A DNA stretch of 64,000 bases, from NCBI RefSeq assembly GCF_019468565.1, contig NZ_CP080521.1:4402001-4466000 (forward strand), written 5' to 3'. The stretch comes from Pseudonocardia sp. DSM 110487. GTDB taxonomy: Bacteria > Actinomycetota > Actinomycetes > Mycobacteriales > Pseudonocardiaceae. The position numbers were made by a program, and so were the translations under genes. The notes beneath the pieces were generated by a model. The model saw only the letters and a list, made by a program, of their open reading frames with translations, was not told the origin of the DNA and did no database searches. Shown here piece by piece: positions 8,783-17,934 of the stretch (position 1 is the first letter of the stretch; every line of letters begins with the position of its first letter).

Positions 8783-9586
8783 TCACGTTCGGCGGGCGAA
8801 CAGCTCGTTGAGCTCGGTCTGCGGGATCTGCCGGTCGGCGAAGGTGATCGTGCCGCTGTCCCTCAGCTCGCGCGCGCTCTCGCGGACGAAGCCGAGGGCG
8901 GCGCGGGCGATGCTGCCGCCGAGGCTGATGCGCGCGACGCCGACCGACCGCAGCGCGGCCACCGTCAGGCTCGTAGCGCCCAACCCCATCACGACGTTGA
9001 GCGGGCCGTCGATCTCCCGCACCAACGTGGCGACGGTGTCGAGGTCGTTCACGCCGGGGACGTACAGGCAGTCCGCTCCGGCCTCGCGGTAGCGGTTGGC
9101 GCGGCGGATCGAGTCGGCCAGCGTGCCCGGCGGGTGGAGGAGCAGCCCGTCGGTGCGGGCGGTGAGGACGAAGTCGTGCCTGCCGACGGCCTCTCGCGCC
9201 GCGGCGATGCGCTCCACGGCGAGGCCCTCGTCGTACAGCGCGCCGTCGGTGAAGTCCTCGATGTTGCCGCCGGCGAGCCCGGCGTCCAGCGCGAGCCGGA
9301 TGGTGTCGGCGACGGCCTCGGGAGCGTCGCCGTAGCCGGCCTCGAGATCGCCGTTGACCGGGACGTCGACCGCCGCGGTGATCTGCCGGATCCGGTCGAA
9401 CATCTCGGCTCGGGAGACGGCCGTCGCGTGTTGCGGGATCCCGTGGTCCGGCTTGCCGAGCGAGAAGGCGATGCCGGCGCTGGTCGTCGCGATCGCGGCG
9501 AACCCGGCCTCGGCCAGCACGATCGCGCTCCCGGCGTCCCACGCGTTCGGCATCAGGAGGCCGTCGCGGTGAAGGTGGCGAAACAT
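8783..9586 (-). CDS. Isocitrate lyase/PEP-mutase superfamily protein
   Basis: A 267-residue TIM-barrel protein (start ATG 9586). PNAWDAGSA at the N terminus, GDLEAGYGD and NIEDFTDG are hallmarks of the PEP mutase/isocitrate lyase superfamily and supply the Mg-binding acids. The K-x-C-G-H loop required by true isocitrate and methylisocitrate lyases is absent, so it is better described as a phosphonopyruvate-hydrolase/oxaloacetate-decarboxylase-like enzyme acting on a C-C or C-P bond next to a keto acid. It is divergent from the LysR gene and the two share a dyad at 9610-9628. Confidence 0.85.
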   Translation of the reverse strand: MFRHLHRDGLLMPNAWDAGSAIVLAEAGFAAIATTSAGIAFSLGKPDHGIPQHATAVSRAEMFDRIRQITAAVDVPVNGDLEAGYGDAPEAVADTIRLALDAGLAGGNIEDFTDGALYDEGLAVERIAAAREAVGRHDFVLTARTDGLLLHPPGTLADSIRRANRYREAGADCLYVPGVNDLDTVATLVREIDGPLNVVMGLGATSLTVAALRSVGVARISLGGSIARAALGFVRESARELRDSGTITFADRQIPQTELNELFARRT

Positions 9587-9609
9587 GTCGCCGACCGTAG
9601 GTCGCGCAA

Positions 9610-9628
9610 ATGCATCTGCCCAATGCAT
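9610..9628. promoter_or_regulatory. LysR-type dyad in the divergent promoter
   Basis: ATGCAT-N7-ATGCAT, a perfect inverted repeat with AT-rich flanks, sits midway in the 76-bp gap between the PEP-mutase-like gene and the LysR gene. This is where LysR regulators usually bind to control both directions. Confidence 0.55.
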
Positions 9629-9662
9629 ACTTCTGGGATCTGCCATCAGCAGGACGCATGAC

Positions 9663-10541
9663 GTGGACATCGAGGCGCTGCGCACCTTCATCGCGATCCA
9701 CCGGTCCGGGACCGTCACGGGGGCGGCGGCCGCCGTGTTCCGCTCCCAGCCGGCCGTGAGCAGGCGGCTCGCGCTGCTCGAGAAGGAGCTGGACGTTCCA
9801 CTGTTCGAGCGCGTGCCCGGCGGGGTCGTGCTGAGCGAGGCCGGACGCGCGCTGCTGCCGTTCGCCGAGGCCGTCCTGGCGAGCGTGCGGGACGCGGAGG
9901 CGGCCGTGCGTGCCGTGCGGTCGCAGGACAGCGGCCCCGTGACGGTCGCGTTGGTCGGGACGCTCGCCAGCACGAACCTCACCTCGGTGCTGCGACGGTT
10001 CGCACAGCGGTACCCGGCCGTCGAGCTGACCCTGCGCACGGCCACGAGCAAGGAGGTGAGCGACCTCGTGCGCCGCGCCGACGTCACGGTCGGTCTCCGG
10101 TACTCCGCGGATCCGGCTCCCGAACTGGAGTGCGAGACGCTGTACTCCGAGCGGCTGGTGATCGCCGCTCCTCCCGAGCGCGCGGGCACGCGGATCGCCA
10201 CGTTGAGCGCGCTCGCGGGGGAGCGGTGGCTCGCCTTCCCGGAACGTCCCGGTGACGCATCCAGCGGCTCCGTGCGCCGGGTCATGGACGCGGCAGGCGT
10301 GCCGGAGAGCCAGATCCTGCGCATCGACAGCCTGACCGCCCAGAAACGGCTCGTCGAAGCGGGGTTCGGGATCGCGCTCGTGCCCGACAGCAGCATCCAG
10401 GAGGAGCTCGCCGCGGGATCGCTCGTCGCGCTCGAGGTCGGTGATCTCGACGTCGGCTTGCCGGTCACGCTCGTGACGAGGCGCGGCGGCTACCTCTCGG
10501 CGGCAACCCGGACCTTGCTCGCGGAACTGCGGAGGGCGTGA
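9663..10541 (+). CDS. LysR-family transcriptional regulator
   Basis: A 292-residue regulator. The N-terminal winged helix (ALRTFIAIHRSGTVTGAAAAV, SQPAVSRRLALLEKEL) is followed by an effector-binding domain from about residue 90. GTG 9663 is preferred over upstream codons because AGGA lies 8 nt before it and the homology begins exactly there (VDIEALRTF). It faces the PEP-mutase-like gene and probably regulates it and itself through the dyad between them. Effector unknown. Confidence 0.88.
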   Translation: MDIEALRTFIAIHRSGTVTGAAAAVFRSQPAVSRRLALLEKELDVPLFERVPGGVVLSEAGRALLPFAEAVLASVRDAEAAVRAVRSQDSGPVTVALVGTLASTNLTSVLRRFAQRYPAVELTLRTATSKEVSDLVRRADVTVGLRYSADPAPELECETLYSERLVIAAPPERAGTRIATLSALAGERWLAFPERPGDASSGSVRRVMDAAGVPESQILRIDSLTAQKRLVEAGFGIALVPDSSIQEELAAGSLVALEVGDLDVGLPVTLVTRRGGYLSAATRTLLAELRRA

Positions 10542-10633
10542 CCCGCACTCGCCGACTGGCCGTAGCGCTGGGCGTGGCCGCGGCGTAGGACTGACAGGTC
10601 CACCACGCAGCCGGACTCGACGAGGAGCTGGAC

Positions 10634-12049
10634 ATGCCTGACACGCCGCAAGACGTCCTCGCGTTGGCGCAGGAGAATGGTGCGCGGATCGTGGATCTCC
10701 GCTTCTGCGACCTCCCGGGGCTGATGCAGCACTTCTCCATCCCCGTGGAGGAACTCACCGAGGATGGCTTCGAGACCGGCTACGGCTTCGACGGCTCCTC
10801 GATCCGCGGGTTCCAGGAGATCCACGAGTCGGACATGCTGCTCATGCCGGACCCGGCGACGGCCGTGATGGACCCGTTCCGGGACGTGCCGACGCTGCAG
10901 ATCCACTGCTTCGTCGCCGACCCCGTGACGCAGGAGAGCTACTCGCGCGACCCGCGCTACATCGCCAAGAAGGCGGAGGACCACCTGCGCGAGACCGGGC
11001 TCGCCGACGTCTCCTACTGGGGTCCCGAGCTGGAGTTCTACATCTTCGACGGGGCGCGGTTCGACCAGAACCAGCACGAGGGCTATTACCACATCGAGTC
11101 GGTCGAGGGCGTCTGGGCGTCCGGGCAGCCGGGGAGCCGCGGCTACCGCCCCCGCTACAAGGAGGGCTACTTCCCCGTGCCCCCGATGGACCAGCACCAG
11201 GACCTGCGCAGCCTGATGGTCCTGACGCTCATGGACCTGGGCATTCCCATCGAGGTCCAGCACCACGAGGTCGGCACCGCCGGCCAGGCCGAGATGGACA
11301 TGCGCTTCTCGTCCCTGCTGGCCATGGCCGACAACGTCATGAACTACAAGTACGTGGTCAAGAACACCGCCTGGAAGGCGGGCAAGACGGCCACCTTCAT
11401 GCCGAAACCGGTCTTCGACGACAACGGCTCGGGAATGCACGTCCACCAGTCGCTGTGGAAGAACGGCCAGAACCTCTTCTACGACGAGTCGGGCTACGCC
11501 GGGTTCAGCGACATGGGCCGCCACTACATCGGTGGGATCCTCGCGCACTCTCCCGCGCTGCTGGCGTTCTGCGCGCCGACCACGAACTCCTACCGCCGCC
11601 TCGTGCCGGGCTTCGAGGCGCCGATCAACCTCGTCTACTCGCAGCGCAACCGCTCTGCGTGCGTCCGCATCCCGATGTACACCCAGAGCGCCAAGGCCAA
11701 GCGCCTCGAGTACCGCTGCCCCGACCCCACCGCGAACCCCTACCTCGCGTTCACCGCGATGCTCCAGGCCGGCCTCGACGGGATCCGGAACAAGATCGAG
11801 CCGCCGGACCCGGTCGACCGGGACCTCTACGAGCTCACGCCCGAGGAGGCCACCGACCTCAAGCAGGTGCCGGGTTCGCTCGAAGCGGTCCTGGACGCGC
11901 TGGAGGCCGACCACGAGTTCCTGCTCGAAGGTGGCGTCTTCACCGAGGATCTGATCGCGACCTGGCTGGACTACAAGAGGACCAAGGAGCTCGACCAGAT
12001 CCGCCTGCGCCCGCACCCGTGGGAGTTCATGCTCTACTACGACCTCTGA
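10634..12049 (+). CDS. glnA: Type I glutamine synthetase
   Basis: A 471-residue GS that makes glutamine from glutamate, ammonia and ATP as a cytoplasmic dodecamer. The N-terminal beta-grasp (RFCDLPGLMQHF, GYGFDGSSIRGF), metal and glutamate-site motifs (GPELEFYIF, HHEVGTAGQAE, NGSGMHVHQS) and NRSACVRIP are intact. Tyr399 in DLYELTPEE matches the adenylylation site of regulated GSI-beta enzymes. GAGGAG lies before ATG 10634. Length and C terminus (ELYYDL-like ending) are normal. None of the usual glnE/glnB neighbours is here, so whether it is the main copy is open. Confidence 0.95.
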   Translation: MPDTPQDVLALAQENGARIVDLRFCDLPGLMQHFSIPVEELTEDGFETGYGFDGSSIRGFQEIHESDMLLMPDPATAVMDPFRDVPTLQIHCFVADPVTQESYSRDPRYIAKKAEDHLRETGLADVSYWGPELEFYIFDGARFDQNQHEGYYHIESVEGVWASGQPGSRGYRPRYKEGYFPVPPMDQHQDLRSLMVLTLMDLGIPIEVQHHEVGTAGQAEMDMRFSSLLAMADNVMNYKYVVKNTAWKAGKTATFMPKPVFDDNGSGMHVHQSLWKNGQNLFYDESGYAGFSDMGRHYIGGILAHSPALLAFCAPTTNSYRRLVPGFEAPINLVYSQRNRSACVRIPMYTQSAKAKRLEYRCPDPTANPYLAFTAMLQAGLDGIRNKIEPPDPVDRDLYELTPEEATDLKQVPGSLEAVLDALEADHEFLLEGGVFTEDLIATWLDYKRTKELDQIRLRPHPWEFMLYYDL

Positions 12050-12053
12050 CCGC

Positions 12054-12085
12054 GACGGGCGGTACTAGCGGAGATTCTGCCCGTC
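12054..12085 (+). terminator. Candidate terminator of glnA
   Basis: GACGGGC (12054-12060) pairs with GCCCGTC (12079-12085) 4 bp after the glnA stop, in the gap to the convergent RsbW-like gene. It could serve both directions. No U-tract, as is common in actinomycetes. Confidence 0.45.
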
Positions 12086-12107
12086 GGGCACCGGAGGCCC
12101 CGATGGG

Positions 12108-12512
12108 TCACGCCGTTCGGCGAAGCAGAACCCGGGTGCCGCGGATGTCGTAGTGGATCAGGACTGTCTGCATCAGCTCGTTCATGATCGTGAATCCGCG
12201 GCCGCGACCGCTCACGGTGGCGTCGGGAGGTTGCCAATGCCCATGATCCACGATCTCGACACAGACGGTCTTCTCCTCCGTCCAGAAGATGATCTCGACG
12301 ATGTCCCCGGCTGACGTACGCGCGTAGGCGTGCTCCATGGCGTTGCTCGCCGCCTCGTTCACGGCGAGGACCACGTCTTGCTCGACGTCGTCGGAGAGGT
12401 CGGGGTGTGCCAACCAGCGGCGGGTTTCCGCACGAATCGGTGCCAGCTGGCGCGGATGCGCCGGCCATGACTGATGGACGAACTCGACGCGGTCCGTGGC
12501 GGTGTGGCTCAT
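12108..12512 (-). CDS. RsbW-like ATP-binding protein (HATPase_c_2, anti-sigma/histidine-kinase-like)
   Basis: A 134-residue GHKL ATPase domain: N-box NEAASNAMEHAY, G1 box IVDHGHW and G2 box GRGFTIMNELM. Stand-alone domains of this size act as anti-sigma kinases (RsbW/SpoIIAB type) that bind a sigma factor and phosphorylate an anti-anti-sigma factor. No sigma factor or STAS protein is encoded nearby, but two GAF-ANTAR genes lie on the other side of the 550-bp gap. GGAG 7 nt before ATG supports the start. Confidence 0.85.
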   Translation of the reverse strand: MSHTATDRVEFVHQSWPAHPRQLAPIRAETRRWLAHPDLSDDVEQDVVLAVNEAASNAMEHAYARTSAGDIVEIIFWTEEKTVCVEIVDHGHWQPPDATVSGRGRGFTIMNELMQTVLIHYDIRGTRVLLRRTA

Positions 12513-13065
12513 CTGCGGTCTCCAGGCCGTTGGTCATCGGGCCTCGATCGGTTGGCTCCGGTCGAGGCCCGATGCCTGTCGGCGAGCGGGGTCCCACCCC
12601 CTCTGGAGACAGCGCCACCAGCAGGTTCCAAGGTTCCAGCGGTTCGACCGTGACACGACTCCCGCCGACTCCGGCCCATCGAGGCCAGGTGGACGGCGGA
12701 CTTCGCGGCGTCGGTACCTCCCGCCCGGAACGGCACAACGCTTGAACAGCGGGTACCGGGGTCTGGGGGACGCTGCGGTTCCGGAGCGTAGGCGGCGGGC
12801 TCTCAGCCGTCCAGCGCTGGGTGACGGCCACTGATCATTCGCCACCGCCGCTGGACAGCGGCCTGCTCGGATGCGCGATCGGCAACTTCGTAGCCCTGTT
12901 CGGCGAACCGGTCGCGCTCCGCCGGTCTCTCGAGGGGAGTAGCGTATGCGTGCTGGCTCGGTGTCCGATCTGGTCCCTGTCGTGCTCGCGGCTTGCTCAC
13001 CTGTACGACGGGATGTCATGTCATGGTCGGTCTGCAGCGCAGGACGCCGGTGTGGTGGGCGTCTG
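12513..13065. other. Intergenic region between RsbW-like and GAF-ANTAR genes
   Basis: About 550 bp without a convincing gene. An in-frame extension of the next gene to ATG 12946 has a fine Shine-Dalgarno site (GAGGGGAG), but its 40 codons have a much lower third-position GC than the rest of the gene and no family match, so it is treated as leader. It may hold divergent promoters; no clear sigma-factor consensus was found. Confidence 0.4.
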
Positions 13066-13779
13066 ATGCCTGAGCTCGGCGTTGTGACCCGGATGCTGCT
13101 GGGCGTGGCCCGGGACGGCTCGGACGACCGCGCTCTGGCCGGGACCATCTGCCGGGCGTGCGTCGACGGGCTCGATGTCGACGGCGCGTCGATCTCGGTG
13201 CTCACCGCAACCGATGCCCGCGAGATGCTGTCGGCCACGGACGAGACGGCGCTACTGCTGGAGGAACTGCAGTTCACGTTGAACGAGGGGCCGTGCGTGG
13301 AGGCCGCGACGAGCGGTCACCCCGTCCTGCTTCCGGACGTGCAGCACACGACGGACACGGCACGGTGGCCGGTGTTCGCCGCGGCGGTCAACGAGCGAAC
13401 GGGCGTCCGCGCTCTGTTCGCGCTGCCGCTGCAGTGGGGCGCGATCAATCTCGGCGTGCTGGATTTGTACCGCCGCCTACCGGGCAATCTGAACGACGAG
13501 CAGCGTCGCGACGCGTTCAGCGCAGCCGACGTCGCCACGTTGATGATGCTCGGGCACCGCACCGACCCCGGCGGCAACGGAGGCTGGCTCGACAGCACCG
13601 CCGCGAGCAGGGCGGAGGTCCATCAGGCCACCGGCATGGTGCTGGTCCAGCTCGGGGTGACCGCACCGGAGGCATTGGCCCGGTTGCGGGGATACGCCTT
13701 CACCCAGGGACGACTGCTGATCGACGTTGCTCGCGACGTGGTGGCTCGGCGGGTCAGCTTCATCGAGGATGTGGAATAG
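13066..13779 (+). CDS. GAF-ANTAR domain protein (RNA-binding antiterminator-type regulator)
   Basis: About 237 residues from ATG 13066. Residues about 10-165 form a GAF sensor domain (FTLNEGPCVEAATSGHPVLLPD, WPVFAAAVNERTGVRALFALPL). The C-terminal 55 residues (AEVHQATGMVLVQLGVTAPEALARLR) form an ANTAR RNA-binding domain, which in the family stabilises antiterminator hairpins in mRNA leaders. The start is uncertain: 12946 has the better ribosome site, 13066 the better codon use and homology. A second GAF-ANTAR gene begins 28 bp downstream, probably from a duplication. Confidence 0.82.
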   Translation: MPELGVVTRMLLGVARDGSDDRALAGTICRACVDGLDVDGASISVLTATDAREMLSATDETALLLEELQFTLNEGPCVEAATSGHPVLLPDVQHTTDTARWPVFAAAVNERTGVRALFALPLQWGAINLGVLDLYRRLPGNLNDEQRRDAFSAADVATLMMLGHRTDPGGNGGWLDSTAASRAEVHQATGMVLVQLGVTAPEALARLRGYAFTQGRLLIDVARDVVARRVSFIEDVE

Positions 13780-13807
13780 CAATGGGTTCATGTGAGGGGC
13801 GTGTGTC

Positions 13808-14569
13808 ATGAGTCGGCCGCCTGTCGAGCGCGAGCGATCGGTCAGCCACGCGTTCGTCGTGCTGGCGGACACGATGGTGGCCGAATACGACGCGATCGAT
13901 CTTCTCGATCGCCTGATCGGCTTCTGCGTCGAGCTCCTACCCGCCGATGCCGCCGGGATCGTGCTCGGCGACGCTCGGCGGGAGCTGCGTGTCGTCGCGG
14001 CGTCCAGCGAGGCCGCGGAGCTGATGGAACTGCTGCAGTTGCAGAGCGATGAAGGGCCGTGCCTGGACTGTTTCCAGACCGTGGCCCCGGTGAGCATCGC
14101 GGACCTGGCCGGCGCGGCGGACCGATGGCCGAGGTTCGCGGCCGCGGTCGCCGAACGCGGACAGTTCCGCGCGGTACACGCCCTGCCATTGCGTCTGCGC
14201 GGGCAGGCCATCGGCGCGTTGAACCTCTTCGACCGTGAACCGGGCTCGCTCCCCGACTCCGACCTCGCCCTCGGCCAGGCGCTTGCCGACGTCGCCACCA
14301 TCGGAATCTTGCAGGAACGGGCGATCCGTCGCGCCGAGGTCGTCAACGAGCAATTACAGACGGCCCTGACCAGCAGGGTGACCATCGAGCAGGCGAAAGG
14401 CGTGCTGAGCCAGCACTTCGGCGACGACGTCGAGGTCGCCTTCGACCGGCTCCGCCACTACGCGCGGAGCCGGAACGCGAAGCTCGCGCACATCGCCGCG
14501 CAGGTGGTCCGCCGCGAGCTCGACCCCACCGCATTCAACCTGCTCCCTGGTTCGCCTGGTCGGCGGTAA
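13808..14569 (+). CDS. GAF-ANTAR domain protein, second copy
   Basis: A 253-residue protein with the same architecture as its neighbour: GAF domain (LQSDEGPCLDCFQTVAPVSI, WPRFAAAVAERGQFRAVHAL) then ANTAR (TIEQAKGVLSQHFGDDVEVAFDRLR). The GAF cysteine pair in GPCLDC could bind metal or sense redox state, which is inference. GAGGGG lies 5-10 nt before ATG 13808. The two proteins share the same fold but diverge enough to be an old duplication. Confidence 0.87.
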   Translation: MSRPPVERERSVSHAFVVLADTMVAEYDAIDLLDRLIGFCVELLPADAAGIVLGDARRELRVVAASSEAAELMELLQLQSDEGPCLDCFQTVAPVSIADLAGAADRWPRFAAAVAERGQFRAVHALPLRLRGQAIGALNLFDREPGSLPDSDLALGQALADVATIGILQERAIRRAEVVNEQLQTALTSRVTIEQAKGVLSQHFGDDVEVAFDRLRHYARSRNAKLAHIAAQVVRRELDPTAFNLLPGSPGRR

Positions 14570-14668
14570 CTCGCCTGCCGCTCCAACCCTCGCGGGTATG
14601 ACCGCCGTCGCCGACGTGGTGACCGAGGCGGTGCGGAATGGCAGCATCGGCGAGATGGGGGACGACTC

Positions 14669-16969
14669 GTGACGCTGCACAGTTCGCATTGGGGAGCATT
14701 CGAAGCCGTCGAGACGGCCGGCGGGCTCGAGATCCGGCCCGATCCGACCGACCCGAACCCGGCACACGCGCTGCTGCGGAACGTCCCGGCGATGCTGGAC
14801 GAGCGGGTCAGGGTGCTGGTGCCGCACGTGCGGCGCGGCTTCCTCGAGCGCGGCGCGGGCCCGGACGAGGCGCGAGGGCTCGACGACTACGTCCCGGTCG
14901 GCTGGGAGCAGGCAATGGCGCTGGCCGCGGGTGAGCTCGAGCGGGTCCGCACGACGTTCGGCAACGCGTCGATCTTCGGCGGCTCGTACGGCTGGGGGAG
15001 CGCGGGGCGGTTCCACCACGCGCAGAGCCAGGTGCACCGGTTCCTCAACGTGCTGGGCGGCTACACGCGCTCGGTCGAGACCTACAGCCTGGGCGCCGCG
15101 CGCCCGCTGTTGCGCCGCGTCGTCGGCAACGACGACCCGATCATGCGGCCCACCACGCTGTCGGTGCTGGCCGAGCACACCGAGCTGTTCGTCTGCTTCG
15201 GCGGCGTCCCTGCCAAGAACGCGCAGGTCAACGCCGGTGGCGTCACCAAGCACGCCACGGTCGGGCAGCTGCGGCGGGCCCGGGACCGCGGAGCCCGGTT
15301 CGTGCTGATCTCCCCGCTGCGCGACGACCTGGTCGCCGATCTCGACGCGGAGTGGGTCACCCCCGTTCCCGGCACCGACACGGCGCTGATGCTCGGGCTG
15401 GCCCACACGCTGGTGCGGCTGGGGCTGCACGACGCGGAGTTCCTGCGCACCCACTGCGCGGGGTTCGACGAGTGGTGGGCGTACCTGTCCGGGCAGGCCG
15501 ACGGCGTGGTGCGCGACGCGGCGTGGGCGTCGCGGATCTGCGGGATCGCCGAGGACCGGATCGTCGCGCTGGCGCGGGAGATGGCCGCGCACCGCACGAT
15601 GATCACGCTGAGCTGGTCGTTGCAGCGGGCGCGGTACGGGGAGCAGCCGTTGTGGGCGGGCGTCGCGCTGGCCTGCGTGCTCGGTCAGATCGGCCTCCCC
15701 GGCGGGGGAGTCGGGCACGGCTACGGCGCGATGGCCGGGATCGGCGGGCCGCGGGCGGATGGCCCGCTGCCGACCTTGCCGCAGGGACGCAACGCCGTCC
15801 CGGACTTCATCCCGGTGGCGCGGATCGCGGATCTGCTGCTGCACCCGGGGGAGGAGTTCGACTTCGACGGCGCTCGGCTGCGCTACCCCGACATCCGGCT
15901 CGTCTACTGGGCAGGCGGCAACCCGTTCCACCACCACCAGGACCTCGCCCGGCTCCGACGGGCGTTCGCTCGTCCGGAGACCGTGATCGTCCACGAGCAG
16001 TTCTGGACGGCGACGGCCCGCCACGCCGACATCGTGTTCCCGGCGACCACCACCCTGGAGCGCGACGACCTCGGCTGCGCCCGGGAGAGCGACGGGCTGA
16101 TCGCCATGCCACGGGTCACCGAGCCGCGGGGCGAGGCCCGGTCCGACTTCGCGATCTTCCGCGATCTCGCCGACCGGCTCGGCGCGGGGAAGGAGTTCGA
16201 CGAGGGCCGCGACGAACGGGAGTGGATCGAGCACCTGTACGAGAGCTGGCGCGCCGCGCTTCCCGACGGCGACGACCCGGTGCTCGACTTCGCGGCGTTC
16301 TGGGCGAAGGGGCGGATCGACCTGCCCCGGGTCACGCGCGATCGCGTCCTCTACGCCGACTTCCGCGCCGATCCGGCCACGCACCCGCTGACCACGCCGA
16401 GCGGCCGCATCGAGATCGCCTCGGCCACCATCGCGTCCTTCGGCTACGACGACTGTCCCGGCCACCCCACGTGGCTGGAGCCCGAGTTCCTCGCCGACCC
16501 GCCGGGCACGGGCCCGTTCCCGCTGTTCCTGGTGGCGAACAACCCGGCCACCCGGCTGCACAGCCAGCTCGACCACGGCGCGGGCAGCGCGGCCGCGAAG
16601 GTCGCGGGCCGGGAGCCGGTGCGGATGCACCCCGCCGACGCCGCCGCGCGCGGTCTGACGGCAGGCGACGTCGTGCTGGTGGAGAGCAGGGTCGGCAGCG
16701 TGCTCGCCGGCCTGGTGCCGTCCGCCGACGTGGCGCCCGGGGTGGTGCAGCTCTCGACCGGCGCGTGGTTCGACCCGAGCGCCCCCGACGTCGCCACCTG
16801 CGTGCACGGCAACCCGAATGCCGTCACCACCGACATCGGCACCTCCCGGCTCGCGCAGGGGTGCACGGGCCAGCTGTCGCGGGTGGAGGTGCGCAAGGCG
16901 CCCGATTCACTTCCGCCGGTCCGGGCATTTGTTCCGCCGGTCCACATCGCGAGAGAATTCGCCGAATAG
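14669..16969 (+). CDS. BisC/TorA-type molybdopterin oxidoreductase
   Basis: A 766-residue DMSO-reductase-family enzyme. FGGSYGWGSAGRFHHAQSQ carries the serine that ligates molybdenum in DMSO, TMAO and biotin-sulfoxide reductases. There is no Tat signal and no N-terminal Fe-S cysteine motif, which points to a cytoplasmic BisC-like reductase of S- or N-oxides such as biotin or methionine sulfoxide. The C-terminal MGD-binding domain (VANNPATRLHSQLDHG, HGNPNAVTTDIGTS) is complete. Given the methionine-type importers on both sides, methionine or biotin sulfoxide is a plausible substrate (inference). Confidence 0.87.
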   Translation: MTLHSSHWGAFEAVETAGGLEIRPDPTDPNPAHALLRNVPAMLDERVRVLVPHVRRGFLERGAGPDEARGLDDYVPVGWEQAMALAAGELERVRTTFGNASIFGGSYGWGSAGRFHHAQSQVHRFLNVLGGYTRSVETYSLGAARPLLRRVVGNDDPIMRPTTLSVLAEHTELFVCFGGVPAKNAQVNAGGVTKHATVGQLRRARDRGARFVLISPLRDDLVADLDAEWVTPVPGTDTALMLGLAHTLVRLGLHDAEFLRTHCAGFDEWWAYLSGQADGVVRDAAWASRICGIAEDRIVALAREMAAHRTMITLSWSLQRARYGEQPLWAGVALACVLGQIGLPGGGVGHGYGAMAGIGGPRADGPLPTLPQGRNAVPDFIPVARIADLLLHPGEEFDFDGARLRYPDIRLVYWAGGNPFHHHQDLARLRRAFARPETVIVHEQFWTATARHADIVFPATTTLERDDLGCARESDGLIAMPRVTEPRGEARSDFAIFRDLADRLGAGKEFDEGRDEREWIEHLYESWRAALPDGDDPVLDFAAFWAKGRIDLPRVTRDRVLYADFRADPATHPLTTPSGRIEIASATIASFGYDDCPGHPTWLEPEFLADPPGTGPFPLFLVANNPATRLHSQLDHGAGSAAAKVAGREPVRMHPADAAARGLTAGDVVLVESRVGSVLAGLVPSADVAPGVVQLSTGAWFDPSAPDVATCVHGNPNAVTTDIGTSRLAQGCTGQLSRVEVRKAPDSLPPVRAFVPPVHIAREFAE

Positions 16970-17040
16970 TTCGGACCATTTCTGCTTTTCGCGGCATGAA
17001 TCACACGAGGCGGTCCTATCCGGGCTGATACGTTCGCGAA

Positions 17041-17934
17041 ATGCGGTATGAGCATTTGACGCGGTCCCGCCTTTTCCGGGTCGGCACCGCGGTGGTCGCG
17101 GCAGGCCTGTTGGCGCTCGCTGCGGCGGGCTGTGGCCTCGCCGGCGGGTCCGGCGACGACCGGACGATCACCGTCATCGCCACCGACACCCCGCCCTACC
17201 ACGGCCCACTCGACCTGGCGGCGAAGAAACTGGAGGCGGAGGGCTGGAAGCTGGACGTCACCTACGTCATCGACATCGTGCAACCCAACCACGTCGTCAG
17301 CGCCGGCGAGATCGACTTCAACTTCTTCCAACACGGCGCCTACCTGCAGACGTTCAACCGGGACAACGGCACGAACGTCGTCCCGCTCTTCTACGTCGTC
17401 GGCTCGCCCGCGGGCGTGTACTCGACCCGCCACGAATCCCTCGACCAGCTCCCCGACGGTGCGCGGATCGCGCTTCCGGTCGACCCGGCCAACAACGGCC
17501 GCGCGCTGCACCTGCTGGCGGAGGCCGGCCAGCTGCAGCTGCGCCCCGGCGTGCAGGTCGTGAGTACCTCCCAGCAGGACATCACGGCCAACCCACGGAA
17601 CTTCCAGTTCGTCGAGGTCGACCAGCAGACGCTCACGCAGACGCTGCCGGACGTCGACGCGGGCTTCCTATTCTCCCGCCAGGCCATCGAGATGAAGCTG
17701 GACCCGGTGGGCGACGCGCTGCTGCGCGAGCAGGACACCGACGCGATCCCCTACCGCATCGTCGTGGCCGGGCGGCCCGACGAGGTGGGCTCGGAGAAGG
17801 CACGTGCCCTGCAAGCGGCGCTGCAGAGCCCCGAGGTCGCCGACTTCTTCACGAACTTCTACGGCGACTGGGCGCCGCTGCCATGGGGAGAAGACCCGCA
17901 GCAGCAGGTCGGCCAGTGGTGGCAGGCCTCGTGA
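17041..17934 (+). CDS. MetQ/NlpA-type substrate-binding lipoprotein, second system
   Basis: A 297-residue lipoprotein with lipobox LAAAGC near residue 31 and NlpA-family motifs (PPYHGPLDLAAKKLEAEGW, DFNFFQHGAYLQTFN, PVDPANNGRALHLL). A TACGTT -10 box (17029-17034) ends 6 nt before the ATG, so the transcript is likely leaderless. It is followed by an overlapping ATPase gene but no permease. Such MetQ paralogues next to flavin monooxygenases often serve organosulfur or amino-acid uptake (inference). Confidence 0.88.
   Translation: MRYEHLTRSRLFRVGTAVVAAGLLALAAAGCGLAGGSGDDRTITVIATDTPPYHGPLDLAAKKLEAEGWKLDVTYVIDIVQPNHVVSAGEIDFNFFQHGAYLQTFNRDNGTNVVPLFYVVGSPAGVYSTRHESLDQLPDGARIALPVDPANNGRALHLLAEAGQLQLRPGVQVVSTSQQDITANPRNFQFVEVDQQTLTQTLPDVDAGFLFSRQAIEMKLDPVGDALLREQDTDAIPYRIVVAGRPDEVGSEKARALQAALQSPEVADFFTNFYGDWAPLPWGEDPQQQVGQWWQAS

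Noticed and set aside
12946..13065. N-terminal extension of the first GAF-ANTAR protein
   Set aside because: Good ribosome site but poor third-position GC and no family similarity; kept only as an alternative start.
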